Source of the DNA: Lichenicola sp965198575
GTDB lineage: Bacteria > Pseudomonadota > Alphaproteobacteria > Acetobacterales > Acetobacteraceae
Direction of reading: 5' to 3'
Assembly (NCBI RefSeq): GCF_965198575.1
Contig: NZ_OZ240671.1
Span: forward strand, 1,488,001 to 1,552,000
DNA length: 64,000 bases
Numbering within the stretch: position 1 is the stretch's first letter; the number at the start of each line of letters is the position of its first letter. Both the position numbers and the translations under genes were made by a program. The notes beneath the pieces are model-generated. The model worked only from the letters and a program-made list of their open reading frames with translations, was not told the DNA's origin and ran no database searches. Below, piece after piece: positions 8,886 to 16,277 of the stretch.

Positions 8886-9236
8886 TCAGCCGATCCCCGT
8901 CAGCGCCGCCAGCTTGCCCCTGACCTCGGCCAGCAGCGCCGGCGTGATGGAGATGCCGGCAAGCTCGAACGGACGCGCCAGCGTGTCGATGCTGCGGACA
9001 TGGCTGGTCAGGATCTCGCCGGCGATGGCCAGGCCGTCAGGCAGCACGACACTGGTCGGGAACGGCCGCACCCGGTTGGTGATCGGGCACACGATCAGGA
9101 ACCGCGTCGCCTCCCAGAACGGCGCCGGCGACACGACCAGTGCCGGACGGCGACCACTCTGCTCACGCCCGGTGCGCGGATCCAGATCCAGCCAGATCAG
9201 ATCGCCGGCCTGTGGAACGGGGCCAGGCTCGTTCAA
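8886..9236 (-). CDS. mazF: MazF/PemK-family endoribonuclease toxin
   Basis: This 116-residue protein shows the PemK/MazF fold: GDLIWLDLDPRTGREQSGRR near the N-terminus, then PALVVSPAPFW and VCPITN. Members cleave single-stranded mRNA at short motifs and are blocked by the partner antitoxin. The only start that fits the family is a TTG (9234-9236), which shares a TTGA overlap with the stop of the antitoxin gene. This indicates translational coupling and keeps toxin output below antitoxin output. The longer minus frame that reads upstream through the antitoxin gene is not the real N-terminus. The target sequence cannot be read from the protein. Confidence 0.88.
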   Translation of the reverse strand: MNEPGPVPQAGDLIWLDLDPRTGREQSGRRPALVVSPAPFWEATRFLIVCPITNRVRPFPTSVVLPDGLAIAGEILTSHVRSIDTLARPFELAGISITPALLAEVRGKLAALTGIG

Positions 9237-9472
9237 CCGGCCTCGCGCCCGAGGTCCCGGCCCCAGTCGAAGGCGTCCGACATCGCGTCCGGAGTCATGC
9301 CGACCAGCAGATCGGCCAGCGCGTATCGCGGCCGCGCAACCAAGATCACGATCCGATCGGATTCCGCTTCGACCTCGACCTGGATGCCGTCGGCCAGTCC
9401 GAACCGCTGCGCGAAATCCTTGGGTATCCGCATGCCGAGGCTGTTGCCCCATCGCGTCAGCTGCACCTGCAT
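9233..9472 (-). CDS. mazE: MazE-like antitoxin with AbrB-type DNA-binding fold
   Basis: This 79-residue protein begins MQVQLTRWGNSLGMRIPKDF, the signature of AbrB/MazE swapped-hairpin DNA-binding domains. A charged C-terminal tail (DAMSDAFDWGRDLGREAG) should wrap around and inhibit MazF. A GAGGG Shine-Dalgarno precedes the ATG at 9470-9472. The stop overlaps the TTG start of mazF. Family members repress their own promoter together with the toxin; the promoter should lie in the short space before 9530, after the rplT terminator. Confidence 0.88.
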   Translation of the reverse strand: MQVQLTRWGNSLGMRIPKDFAQRFGLADGIQVEVEAESDRIVILVARPRYALADLLVGMTPDAMSDAFDWGRDLGREAG

Positions 9473-9528
9473 GGCACCCTCACTGTTGGATAGCCATTAG
9501 ATAGCCCAAGTGCCGGGTGAACCACAAC

Positions 9529-9562
9529 AAAAAAGGCTGCCCCGGTGGGAACAGCCTTTTCT
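9529..9562 (-). terminator. Intrinsic terminator of the rpmI-rplT operon
   Basis: Read on the minus strand, AAAAGGCTG pairs with CAGCCTTTT around a 12-base C/G-rich loop, and the second arm runs into a T tract (CAGCCTTTTTTG). It lies 20 bp past the rplT stop and ahead of mazE, so it separates the ribosomal transcript from the toxin-antitoxin and pheST genes. The A/T flanks are symmetric, so it could also act weakly on the plus strand. Confidence 0.85.
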
Positions 9563-9582
9563 GAAGACGTCGAGACAGCTGG

Positions 9583-9942
9583 TCAGGCGGCGATGGCGGT
9601 CTGCACCTTCTTGACGATTTCGGCGAAGGACGCGGGATCATCGAACGCGATCGCAGCAAGCACCTTGCGGTCGATCTCGATCTCGGCCTTGTTCAGCCCG
9701 GCGATGAAGCGGCTGTAGGTCAGGCCGTGTTCGCGAACCGCGGCGTTGATGCGCTGGATCCAGAGCCCGCGGAAGTCGCGCTTCTTGTTGCGACGGTCGC
9801 GATAGGCGTACTGGAGCGACTTCTCCAAACGCTCGAGCGCGATGCGGTAGTTGGTCGACGAGCGACCGACGAAGCCCTTGGACTGCGCCAGGACCTTCTT
9901 GTGACGGGCGTGTGTGGTTACGCCCCGCTTTACGCGTGCCAT
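9583..9942 (-). CDS. rplT: 50S ribosomal protein L20
   Basis: This 119-residue protein begins MARVKRGVTTHARHKKVLAQ, typical of bacterial L20, and continues with RIALERLEKSLQYAYRDR and NAAVREHGLTYS. L20 binds 23S rRNA domain I early in large-subunit assembly and in several bacteria represses its own operon by binding the leader mRNA. It lies 13 bp after rpmI in the standard order. infC, often the first gene of this operon, is not next to it here. Confidence 0.97.
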   Translation of the reverse strand: MARVKRGVTTHARHKKVLAQSKGFVGRSSTNYRIALERLEKSLQYAYRDRRNKKRDFRGLWIQRINAAVREHGLTYSRFIAGLNKAEIEIDRKVLAAIAFDDPASFAEIVKKVQTAIAA

Positions 9943-9955
9943 CTGTCAGTGCTCC

Positions 9956-10159
9956 TCAGGCCAGCCCGTAGGGGGCCCACTGCTTCACAGTCTTGCCGTC
10001 CTGCTCGGCAAGCACCTGGCTGCCGCGGTTGGACCGCTTCATCTTCTGCGAGCGATTGATCAGGCCGTGGCGCTTGTTGCCGGGACCTGCGAGCACCTTG
10101 CCGGTCGCGGTGATCTTGAACCGCTTCTTGACCGACGACTTGGTCTTCATCTTGGGCAT
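9956..10159 (-). CDS. rpmI: 50S ribosomal protein L35
   Basis: This 67-residue basic protein starts MPKMKTKSSVKKRFKITATG and continues GNKRHGLINRSQKMKRSNRG, the L35 signature. An AGGAGA Shine-Dalgarno lies 6 bases before the ATG (10157-10159). L35 is a small large-subunit protein. The gene is first in a two-gene operon with rplT; infC is absent upstream, where a glycosyltransferase gene lies instead. Confidence 0.96.
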   Translation of the reverse strand: MPKMKTKSSVKKRFKITATGKVLAGPGNKRHGLINRSQKMKRSNRGSQVLAEQDGKTVKQWAPYGLA

Positions 10160-10187
10160 TTTGGTCTCCTACCGGTGGAGCTGCCCT

Positions 10188-10218
10188 CTCCCTTAGGAGG
10201 TGGCCCACCGCGGGCCAC
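10188..10218 (-). promoter_or_regulatory. Paired hairpins in the leader of rpmI-rplT
   Basis: Two adjacent inverted repeats lie 30-60 bp upstream of rpmI. One is GTGGCCC/GGGCCAC with a 5-base loop (10200-10218); the other is CTCC/GGAG with a 4-base loop (10188-10199). L20 operons in other bacteria are autoregulated through leader RNA structure, so this could serve that purpose, or it could be the terminator region of the upstream gene. There is no T tract after the stems. Confidence 0.35.
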
Positions 10219-10322
10219 AGGACAGCCGTCGCGGCCGGGCATGCCCATTCCAGGCCCGGACGCGCGATCAGGGAAGGGTGTTTAGGGCCTCGAGCCCCCA
10301 GGATCAAGTTCCCTGAAGGCGC

Positions 10323-13004
10323 TTATGCCAACGGCACGTTGAGCGTCGCATGAACCTCCCGCGTCTCCCTGCGGAACTCGGCCAGGAACACCGACCGCAG
10401 CTCCGGTTGCGCGTGCAGGTGTTCGTAAAGCGGCTGCACGACGCTGGCGATGCGCTCCGGGCTCAGCTCGAACAGGGCGCCGAGGTCGTGGCGCGTCAGC
10501 ACCGACAATGCCGCCATGAAGGCCCGACGCTGCAACCCGATCGCGCGGCGCACGGCAGGGTCGGCATAACCCTGTCCCAGCACCGGCACGACGGCGCCGG
10601 CGATGGTCCTGACGTCACTCACGGAGCCATGCTCCGCCGTGTTGACCATCTCGATGCCGACATTCGGGATTGCGCTCTCAGGATGGATGACCGCGTGGAT
10701 CGTGCATCCCCGGGGCGTCGGCGCGCTCTGCTCATAGACGGCAAGCGGGGCGCACTGGTGGATGAAGAAGGCATGCGCATCCAGCCGGCCGAGCGATTGC
10801 AGCAGGTGGGACGCCGACCAGCCGGTACCGCAGGCATCGACCAGCAGCCCACGGGCGCCGATCCGATCCCGGGCATAGGCCAGGTAGTCCGGCGACGCAC
10901 CCAGCCTGGCGATCCGGCTGGTGTAGAAGTACTCGGCCGGGATAGCGGGCCCGCCACCCGGGGGCCGGAGTGCCCGGAACAGCTCCAGCCACAGATCGCA
11001 GTCCCGGCTGCAGAACAGCAGCCGATCGGCGCCGATCTCGCCGGCGACGCGCAAGAGCTGGATCGTCGATAGCAGCAGGATCGGCAGGTTGAGATCGACC
11101 TGGATGCGCTGCAGCCCGCGCATCACCGGATCCTCGTGCGTGCTGCGGAGCCGTGCCTCGCGCACCAGCAGCGCCAGCGGACGCAGCTCGGCCTGCATCA
11201 GCCAGCCCTCGACCAGGCTCGGCGTGGCGACCTCGGTCCGCACCGACGGGATGCCGAAGCGCGTCGGCATCTCGACATCGGCGAGCACGTCGTCGCCCAG
11301 GTGGCGAGCGATATCGACGGTGGGGGCGATGCGCGGCCAGATCAGGCCCTCGCGCTTGCCGCGGGTGGACACGATCAGCCCGACCCGCTTGTCCAGGCCA
11401 GCCGCCGCCAGCAGGGAGCGGATCGCCGGCTCCGGCAGATACATGTCGGAAATCAGCAGGTCGCCGTGCCGCACCTGGTCGATGTTCTCGGCAATCGGAA
11501 TGACGTTGTCGATCTCGGCCGCGAGCTCGAGCGATTTCAGCCAGTCCGCCTGGTCCGGCGTGAGAGACCACAGCCCGGCGAGCGAGACGTAGATGTCGTC
11601 CAGGGTGTAGGCGCGGCCCGCAAGCTGCCCCTCCGCCATCAGCCGCGCCTGCACGAAGCCGGGAATGCCGACCTGGGCCCCGACCTGCTCGAAGATCCGC
11701 CACGGCTCGAGGCAGCGGCGGGCGATCAGCGTGTCGAACACGTCGAAGCTGTTGAGCCTGATCCGGATATCCGGCGTCTCGGGGCCGACCATGCCTGCCG
11801 ACAAGGTTCTGAGCGCGTAGGCTGCGCGGGCCCAGCCGAACAGGTGCAACACCCGATCGCGCGCCGCCACGCTGAGCGCGGGATCCGGACCGGTTCGGCA
11901 GCCGACCTCGGCCATGGCGGCGATCAGTGCCTCGAGCTGCGGCTCGATCCAGCGTCGTCCGGCCCCCACACCGACCCCGACGTCGCCATCCGACGCGGGC
12001 TCGGCGGAAATTCGCCAGCCGAGGTGCACACCGTCCGCCGCATCCGCGAACAGATCGTCGGCCGCTCCACCACGCGGCACGATGATCGGGGTGCCGCAGG
12101 CGATCGCCTCGAGCACCGGCAACGCGAACGAGGTGGCGCGCACCGGTGCAACAAGACAATCGGCCACTCCGTAGAGCGACGGCGCATGGGCACCGGAGAG
12201 GATCGTGATGGCGGCGCGGGTGATGTCCCGGCCGAGATCGGGGCAAATCGGGGCGAGTTGCAGCAGCATCTCATGGACTGCGAGGCCATCGGGATCCGAG
12301 CTGTCGGCCAGCAGCAGCCGGACGCGATGGCCACGCACCCGCAGGGCCGCAAAAGCCCGCAGCAGCAGATCGGCGCCATTCGCCCAGCTCGCGGCGCCCA
12401 TGTGCAGGAACAGGATCTCGTCCGGCGCGCAGCCAAGCCCGGCACGGCCCAGCTGGCGAGCCGCCTCGGTGATCGGGTGGAATACGGCCGGGTCGACGCC
12501 GAACGGCACGACGTGCACCGCGTCCGGAGCGTAGCCGCTCTCGACCAGGCGTGTCCGTGACCAATGCGACGGCGTGACGATCAGGCCGCCATTCTGCGTG
12601 AAGCCGCTCGATCCGAATGAACCGGGCGCGAAGTCCGCTGCGGTCAGGCCGGTATCGGTGGCAATGAAGCTGAGACCGCGGCTCCGATCGCCGGGCGCCG
12701 CCGCCCGATACGGCCAGCCAAAGCGATAGACGACGCCCGGCACGGCATCGACGGCAGCGGCGGCGAGCTGACGTGTCAGTTGCTCGCGATCGGCGTCCGA
12801 CAGGCCGGGATCGGCGGTGGCCGCGAGATGCCTGGTCCGGCCAGGAGACGCATGATCGGCAAGACCGGCGCCACCATTCTGCAGCAGGTGCAGCGCCAGC
12901 CGCTGATGCGGGATCGCATCGGCGTCACGCGACGTGAGCGGCCCCTCCACACGCAGTGTCCGCGAGCCCGTTTGCGTCTGATCGACGAGTGCTTGGGGGG
13001 CCAT
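10323..13004 (-). CDS. Glycosyltransferase (family 4-like) fused to HAD-like hydrolase domain (COG5610 type)
   Basis: This 893-residue protein has two parts. Residues about 1-400 resemble a GT-B family 4 glycosyltransferase: the C-terminal nucleotide-sugar half shows ILFLHMGAASWANGADLLL, FALPVLEAIACGTPIIVPRG and related elements. From about 415 a HAD-like domain begins, with FDVFDTL at residues 420-426 as the catalytic Asp loop, then LLISDMYLPEPAI, STRGKREGLIWPRIA and HLGDDVLADV. Proteins of the COG5610 HAD group are commonly joined to glycosyltransferases in surface-polysaccharide loci. The donor and acceptor cannot be told from sequence. No polysaccharide cluster surrounds the gene. It probably acts on the cytoplasmic side of the membrane. 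Confidence 0.75.
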   Translation of the reverse strand: MAPQALVDQTQTGSRTLRVEGPLTSRDADAIPHQRLALHLLQNGGAGLADHASPGRTRHLAATADPGLSDADREQLTRQLAAAAVDAVPGVVYRFGWPYRAAAPGDRSRGLSFIATDTGLTAADFAPGSFGSSGFTQNGGLIVTPSHWSRTRLVESGYAPDAVHVVPFGVDPAVFHPITEAARQLGRAGLGCAPDEILFLHMGAASWANGADLLLRAFAALRVRGHRVRLLLADSSDPDGLAVHEMLLQLAPICPDLGRDITRAAITILSGAHAPSLYGVADCLVAPVRATSFALPVLEAIACGTPIIVPRGGAADDLFADAADGVHLGWRISAEPASDGDVGVGVGAGRRWIEPQLEALIAAMAEVGCRTGPDPALSVAARDRVLHLFGWARAAYALRTLSAGMVGPETPDIRIRLNSFDVFDTLIARRCLEPWRIFEQVGAQVGIPGFVQARLMAEGQLAGRAYTLDDIYVSLAGLWSLTPDQADWLKSLELAAEIDNVIPIAENIDQVRHGDLLISDMYLPEPAIRSLLAAAGLDKRVGLIVSTRGKREGLIWPRIAPTVDIARHLGDDVLADVEMPTRFGIPSVRTEVATPSLVEGWLMQAELRPLALLVREARLRSTHEDPVMRGLQRIQVDLNLPILLLSTIQLLRVAGEIGADRLLFCSRDCDLWLELFRALRPPGGGPAIPAEYFYTSRIARLGASPDYLAYARDRIGARGLLVDACGTGWSASHLLQSLGRLDAHAFFIHQCAPLAVYEQSAPTPRGCTIHAVIHPESAIPNVGIEMVNTAEHGSVSDVRTIAGAVVPVLGQGYADPAVRRAIGLQRRAFMAALSVLTRHDLGALFELSPERIASVVQPLYEHLHAQPELRSVFLAEFRRETREVHATLNVPLA

Positions 13005-13097
13005 GGATCATCCTGCCGGGGAAGTGCCGCATCACCCCCCGGTTGTGCGCCATGGCTTCCTAACAACGCGTGAAGATGCCCCCGATTTTTCTCGGCA

Positions 13098-13628
13098 CTA
13101 CTGGGAGACGAGCTTGTAATGCACCTCGATGGACGAACCGTTCGGGAAATAGGCGTCGTATGTCAGCTGATCGACACCGACGAAGCCCGGATCGCGCCGA
13201 TACACGACGCGCTTGCCGACATGGGCCGAGCTCATGCACTTGGCGAACGGCGTATTCGCGACCTCGGCCACATAGCCGGGGCCGTGCACCACCGTCGCAG
13301 TGCCGTGCTGAGGCGGCAACGTGATCTTGATGTCGACACCATCCACATCGGAGCAGTCCGGATTGAGGCTGGCGTGGAATACCAGCTGCGCCTCGTTGCG
13401 ATCCGGCGACAGCAGGAAATCCAGGTTCGCCAGCACGCGCCTGGTGCCGCCCGGACCATCGATGATGGTGAGCGCACTCGGGCGCTTGGCCTGCGCCGGG
13501 GCTACCGCGGCAAGCTTCGAGAGGTCGGCGTCGCTGCCTGGCGGGGATTCGCATCCGGCTGTCAGACCGGCAACCAGGATCGTGAATCCGGTTGCCACCA
13601 GGGCTCGGGAAAACGGACGGACATGCAT
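13098..13628 (-). CDS. Lipoprotein with a cadherin-like/Ig-like domain
   Basis: This 176-residue protein has a lipoprotein signal peptide ending in LVAGLTAGC, with the Cys at about residue 25 as lipidation site. The rest is mostly beta-rich. The C-terminal segment YRRDPGFVGVDQLTYDAYF matches the pattern F-x-G-x-D-x-(F/L)-x-Y seen in bacterial cadherin-like repeats. Function is unknown; it is expected to be anchored to the outer membrane. It lies 28 bp after the ClpP-fold gene at 13657-14244 on the same strand, so the two may be co-transcribed. Confidence 0.6.
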   Translation of the reverse strand: MHVRPFSRALVATGFTILVAGLTAGCESPPGSDADLSKLAAVAPAQAKRPSALTIIDGPGGTRRVLANLDFLLSPDRNEAQLVFHASLNPDCSDVDGVDIKITLPPQHGTATVVHGPGYVAEVANTPFAKCMSSAHVGKRVVYRRDPGFVGVDQLTYDAYFPNGSSIEVHYKLVSQ

Positions 13629-13656
13629 GAATTCGTTGCCTATTGATCGATGAAAC

Positions 13657-14244
13657 TCAGGATGCGTTGCCGATGGTGACGTTCATCCTGCGAAGCTCGG
13701 CAGGCGTCAGGAACGCGATCGAAGCCGGACCGGTCGAGATCATGCGGCTGACGATCTCGTCCGGAACACCCCAGCGAATACTGAGCCGCGCCATTTCCAG
13801 GGTCGCTGCCATCGCCCCGGTCGTTTCGTCACCGGCAAGGTTTTCCGCGCTGTGGATGCCGATCCTGGCGCTCGGCATGGCGGCGCGCCTGGCACCGGCG
13901 GCAAACAGCAGGAAACACGCCGACTCACAGTCTGCATGAGCGCCGACCACGACCGCCGCATCGATACGCCGGATCAGTTCACCAAGCCGCGCCCCCTCGC
14001 CGACCACGCCGCCCGGGCTGCTCAAGGCGAAGGCGGCCAGGTGGTGGTTGTCGAGCGAGGTGAGCAGGAAGCGGGTCAGCCGATCGGTATCGCCCGGCAG
14101 GATCATGCCCTCGATCAGGACGAGCGAGCGCTCGGGGCCGATATCGATCCGGCGGAAATCGGCCGCCGATGCGGGCGTGCAGCAGACTGGAAGGCCGACG
14201 ATCGCGAGGAGCAGCCAGGCCGTCGTTCTCAAGGTCGATCGCAT
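13657..14244 (-). CDS. Secreted ClpP-fold protein (COG3904-like)
   Basis: The chosen ATG at 14242-14244 gives 195 residues with a clear signal peptide (MRSTLRTTAWLLLAIVGLPV, cleavage near ASAAD). The longer frame adds 62 unlikely residues. The body resembles the ClpP/crotonase-like fold: LSSPGGVVGEGARLGELI, a Ser in DCESACFLLFAAGA at the nucleophile-elbow position, and IGIHSA carrying a candidate His. Proteins of this type (COG3904) are periplasmic and mostly uncharacterised; peptidase activity is plausible but not shown. The gene is divergent from the permease at 14459 and precedes the lipoprotein gene. Confidence 0.6.
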   Translation of the reverse strand: MRSTLRTTAWLLLAIVGLPVCCTPASAADFRRIDIGPERSLVLIEGMILPGDTDRLTRFLLTSLDNHHLAAFALSSPGGVVGEGARLGELIRRIDAAVVVGAHADCESACFLLFAAGARRAAMPSARIGIHSAENLAGDETTGAMAATLEMARLSIRWGVPDEIVSRMISTGPASIAFLTPAELRRMNVTIGNAS

Positions 14245-14458
14245 CCGTTGCCGCAAGAGCAGTTTATAAATGTCGCCATCGGCTTCGCAACCGGCAGATA
14301 CGCACCCTCTCCCGTTGCGCCACCTCGCGTCCGACGCCGCTCGTTCCACGGCGGCCATTTCACCGCGTTCACCTCGCACCGAACTTCCCGTCTTCACCTG
14401 CCATCGTTTCGCGGTCATCCTGCCCGACAATCAGAGCCGTCCAGGAGCCACGACACCC

Positions 14459-16042
14459 ATGCCCACTCCCCTCAAGCGCGAGATCGGGGGCTGGCCGCTC
14501 CTGTTCACCGGGCTCGGCTCGATCATCGGCTCCGGCTGGCTGTTCGGCGCCGAGCGGGCCGCCTCCATCGCCGGACCCGCCGCCATCCTCGCCTGGATCA
14601 TCGGTGCGGTGGTCGTGCTGGTCATCGCCGGCGTCGCCTCCGAACTCGGCGGCATGTTCCCGGTTTCGGGCGGCATGGTGCGGTATTCGCGCACCTCCCA
14701 CGGACCCCTCGTCGGCTTCCTCGCCGCCTGGGCCAACTGGATCGCCATCGCCAGCTCGATCTCCGTCGAGGCGGAGGCGTCGGTCCAGTACATGAGTTCC
14801 TGGCCCTATAAATGGGCGCAAAACCTCTACGTCGACGGCCACCTCACCCCGATCGCCCTGGTGATGGCAGGCTTCCTGGTCGTGGTTTATTTCCTGATCA
14901 ACTTCTGGAGCGTGAAGGTGTTCGCGCGGTCGAACGCGCTCATCACCATCTTCAAGCTGGTCGTCCCCGCCCTCACCGGCATCGCCCTGATCTTCAGCGC
15001 CTTCCACCCGGGCAACGTCACCGGCAGCTCGCCCGGCAGCGGCGGCTTTTTCCCGGCAGGCGGCGCCGGCGTGCTCACCGCGGTGGCCACGTCGGGCATC
15101 ATCTTCGCCTTCAACGGCTTCCAGAGCCCGCTCAACATGGCCGGCGAGGCGCGCAATCCGGATCGCACCATCCCGTTCGCGGTGCTCGGCTCGGTGGCGA
15201 TCTCGGCCGTCGTGTACCTGCTGTTGCAGGTGGCCTATCTCGGAGCGATCGACCCGGCGCACCTGCTTTCGGCGGGTGGCTGGGCGCACGTCAACTTCTC
15301 CTCGCCGTTCGCCCAGCTGGCGCTTGCCTTCAACCTGAACTGGCTGGCGATGCTGCTGTACTTCGACGCATTCCTGTCGCCGAGCGGCACCGGCAGCGCC
15401 TACATGGCCAGCACCTCGCGGATGATCGTGGGCATGCAGCGCAACGGCACCGCGCCCGAGATCCTCGGCCGCGTCGACCCGGTGTACGGCGCGCCCCGGC
15501 CGGCGCTGTGGTTCAACCTCGGCGTGGCGTTCGTGTTCCTGTATTTCTTCCGCGGCTGGGGCACGCTTGCCGCGGCGATTTCCGTCGCCACCGTGATCTC
15601 CTACCTGATGATCCCGATCTCGGCCCTCACCCTGCGTCGCACCGCCCCCGGACTGCGCCGTCCGGTGCGTCTGCCGGGCATCGGCTTCTTCGGGCCGTTC
15701 TCGTTCGTCGCAGCATCGGAGCTGCTGTACTGGGCGCGCTGGCCCCTCACCGCCGAGATCATCCTGCTGCTGGTGGCGTCGCTGCCGATCTATGTCTGGT
15801 ATCGCCGCAACGCCAGCCGCACGGAACTGCGCCGCGAATTGCAGGCAGCGGTATGGCTGATCCTGTACCTGCCGACGATGGCGCTGCTGTCATGGATCGG
15901 CAGCCACGAGTTCGGCGGCCTGGGCTGGATCCCGTTCGGCTGGGACATGGCCCTGGTGGCTGTGGTGTCGCTGCTGTTCTGCAGCTGGGGCGTGCGCAGC
16001 GGCCTGGCCACACCGGACCTTGCGGAGATCTCCAGCAACTGA
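14459..16042 (+). CDS. APC-family amino acid permease, aspartate:proton symporter type
   Basis: This 527-residue protein starts at an ATG behind CCAGGAG; the longer frame adds a poor leader. It has about 12 membrane helices in the APC/LeuT arrangement. The first helix, WPLLFTGLGSIIGSGWLFGA, carries the unwound GSIIGSG substrate site. FAFNGFQSPLNMAGE in helix 6 is also typical. The N-terminal segment and overall length resemble the Bacillus YveA/AspP aspartate-proton symporter group. The gene has its own 214-bp divergent upstream region and no obvious operon partner. The exact substrate is inferred. Confidence 0.8.
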   Translation: MPTPLKREIGGWPLLFTGLGSIIGSGWLFGAERAASIAGPAAILAWIIGAVVVLVIAGVASELGGMFPVSGGMVRYSRTSHGPLVGFLAAWANWIAIASSISVEAEASVQYMSSWPYKWAQNLYVDGHLTPIALVMAGFLVVVYFLINFWSVKVFARSNALITIFKLVVPALTGIALIFSAFHPGNVTGSSPGSGGFFPAGGAGVLTAVATSGIIFAFNGFQSPLNMAGEARNPDRTIPFAVLGSVAISAVVYLLLQVAYLGAIDPAHLLSAGGWAHVNFSSPFAQLALAFNLNWLAMLLYFDAFLSPSGTGSAYMASTSRMIVGMQRNGTAPEILGRVDPVYGAPRPALWFNLGVAFVFLYFFRGWGTLAAAISVATVISYLMIPISALTLRRTAPGLRRPVRLPGIGFFGPFSFVAASELLYWARWPLTAEIILLLVASLPIYVWYRRNASRTELRRELQAAVWLILYLPTMALLSWIGSHEFGGLGWIPFGWDMALVAVVSLLFCSWGVRSGLATPDLAEISSN

Positions 16043-16203
16043 AACCTCCCCGCCGGCCATGACGCCGGTGAAAACTGCTCGTCGGTGGGGCGTGCTGCCC
16101 GCTCATGCGACACGCTCTGCACAGAAACGGTACATCGCCTGCCACTTTCCAGAAAAACCGGTGGCAGGCGGACTTGTAGCGTCCGCGCACAAAATCTAGA
16201 CAG

Positions 16204-16231
16204 TTCGTCACGACGCGTGTCACTTCGTCAC
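16204..16231 (+). promoter_or_regulatory. Direct repeats TTCGTCAC spaced 20 bp upstream of the sedolisin gene
   Basis: TTCGTCAC occurs at 16204-16211 and again at 16224-16231, two helical turns apart, and a third GTCAC lies between them at 16219-16223. The pair ends 46 bp before the protease start codon. Such phased direct repeats are typical of OmpR/PhoB-type activator sites, but I cannot name the regulator. Confidence 0.4.
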
Positions 16232-16277
16232 AAGGCAGAAGCCTTGCCGGGAAGCGTCGAGGCACTGGAGGAAATTG

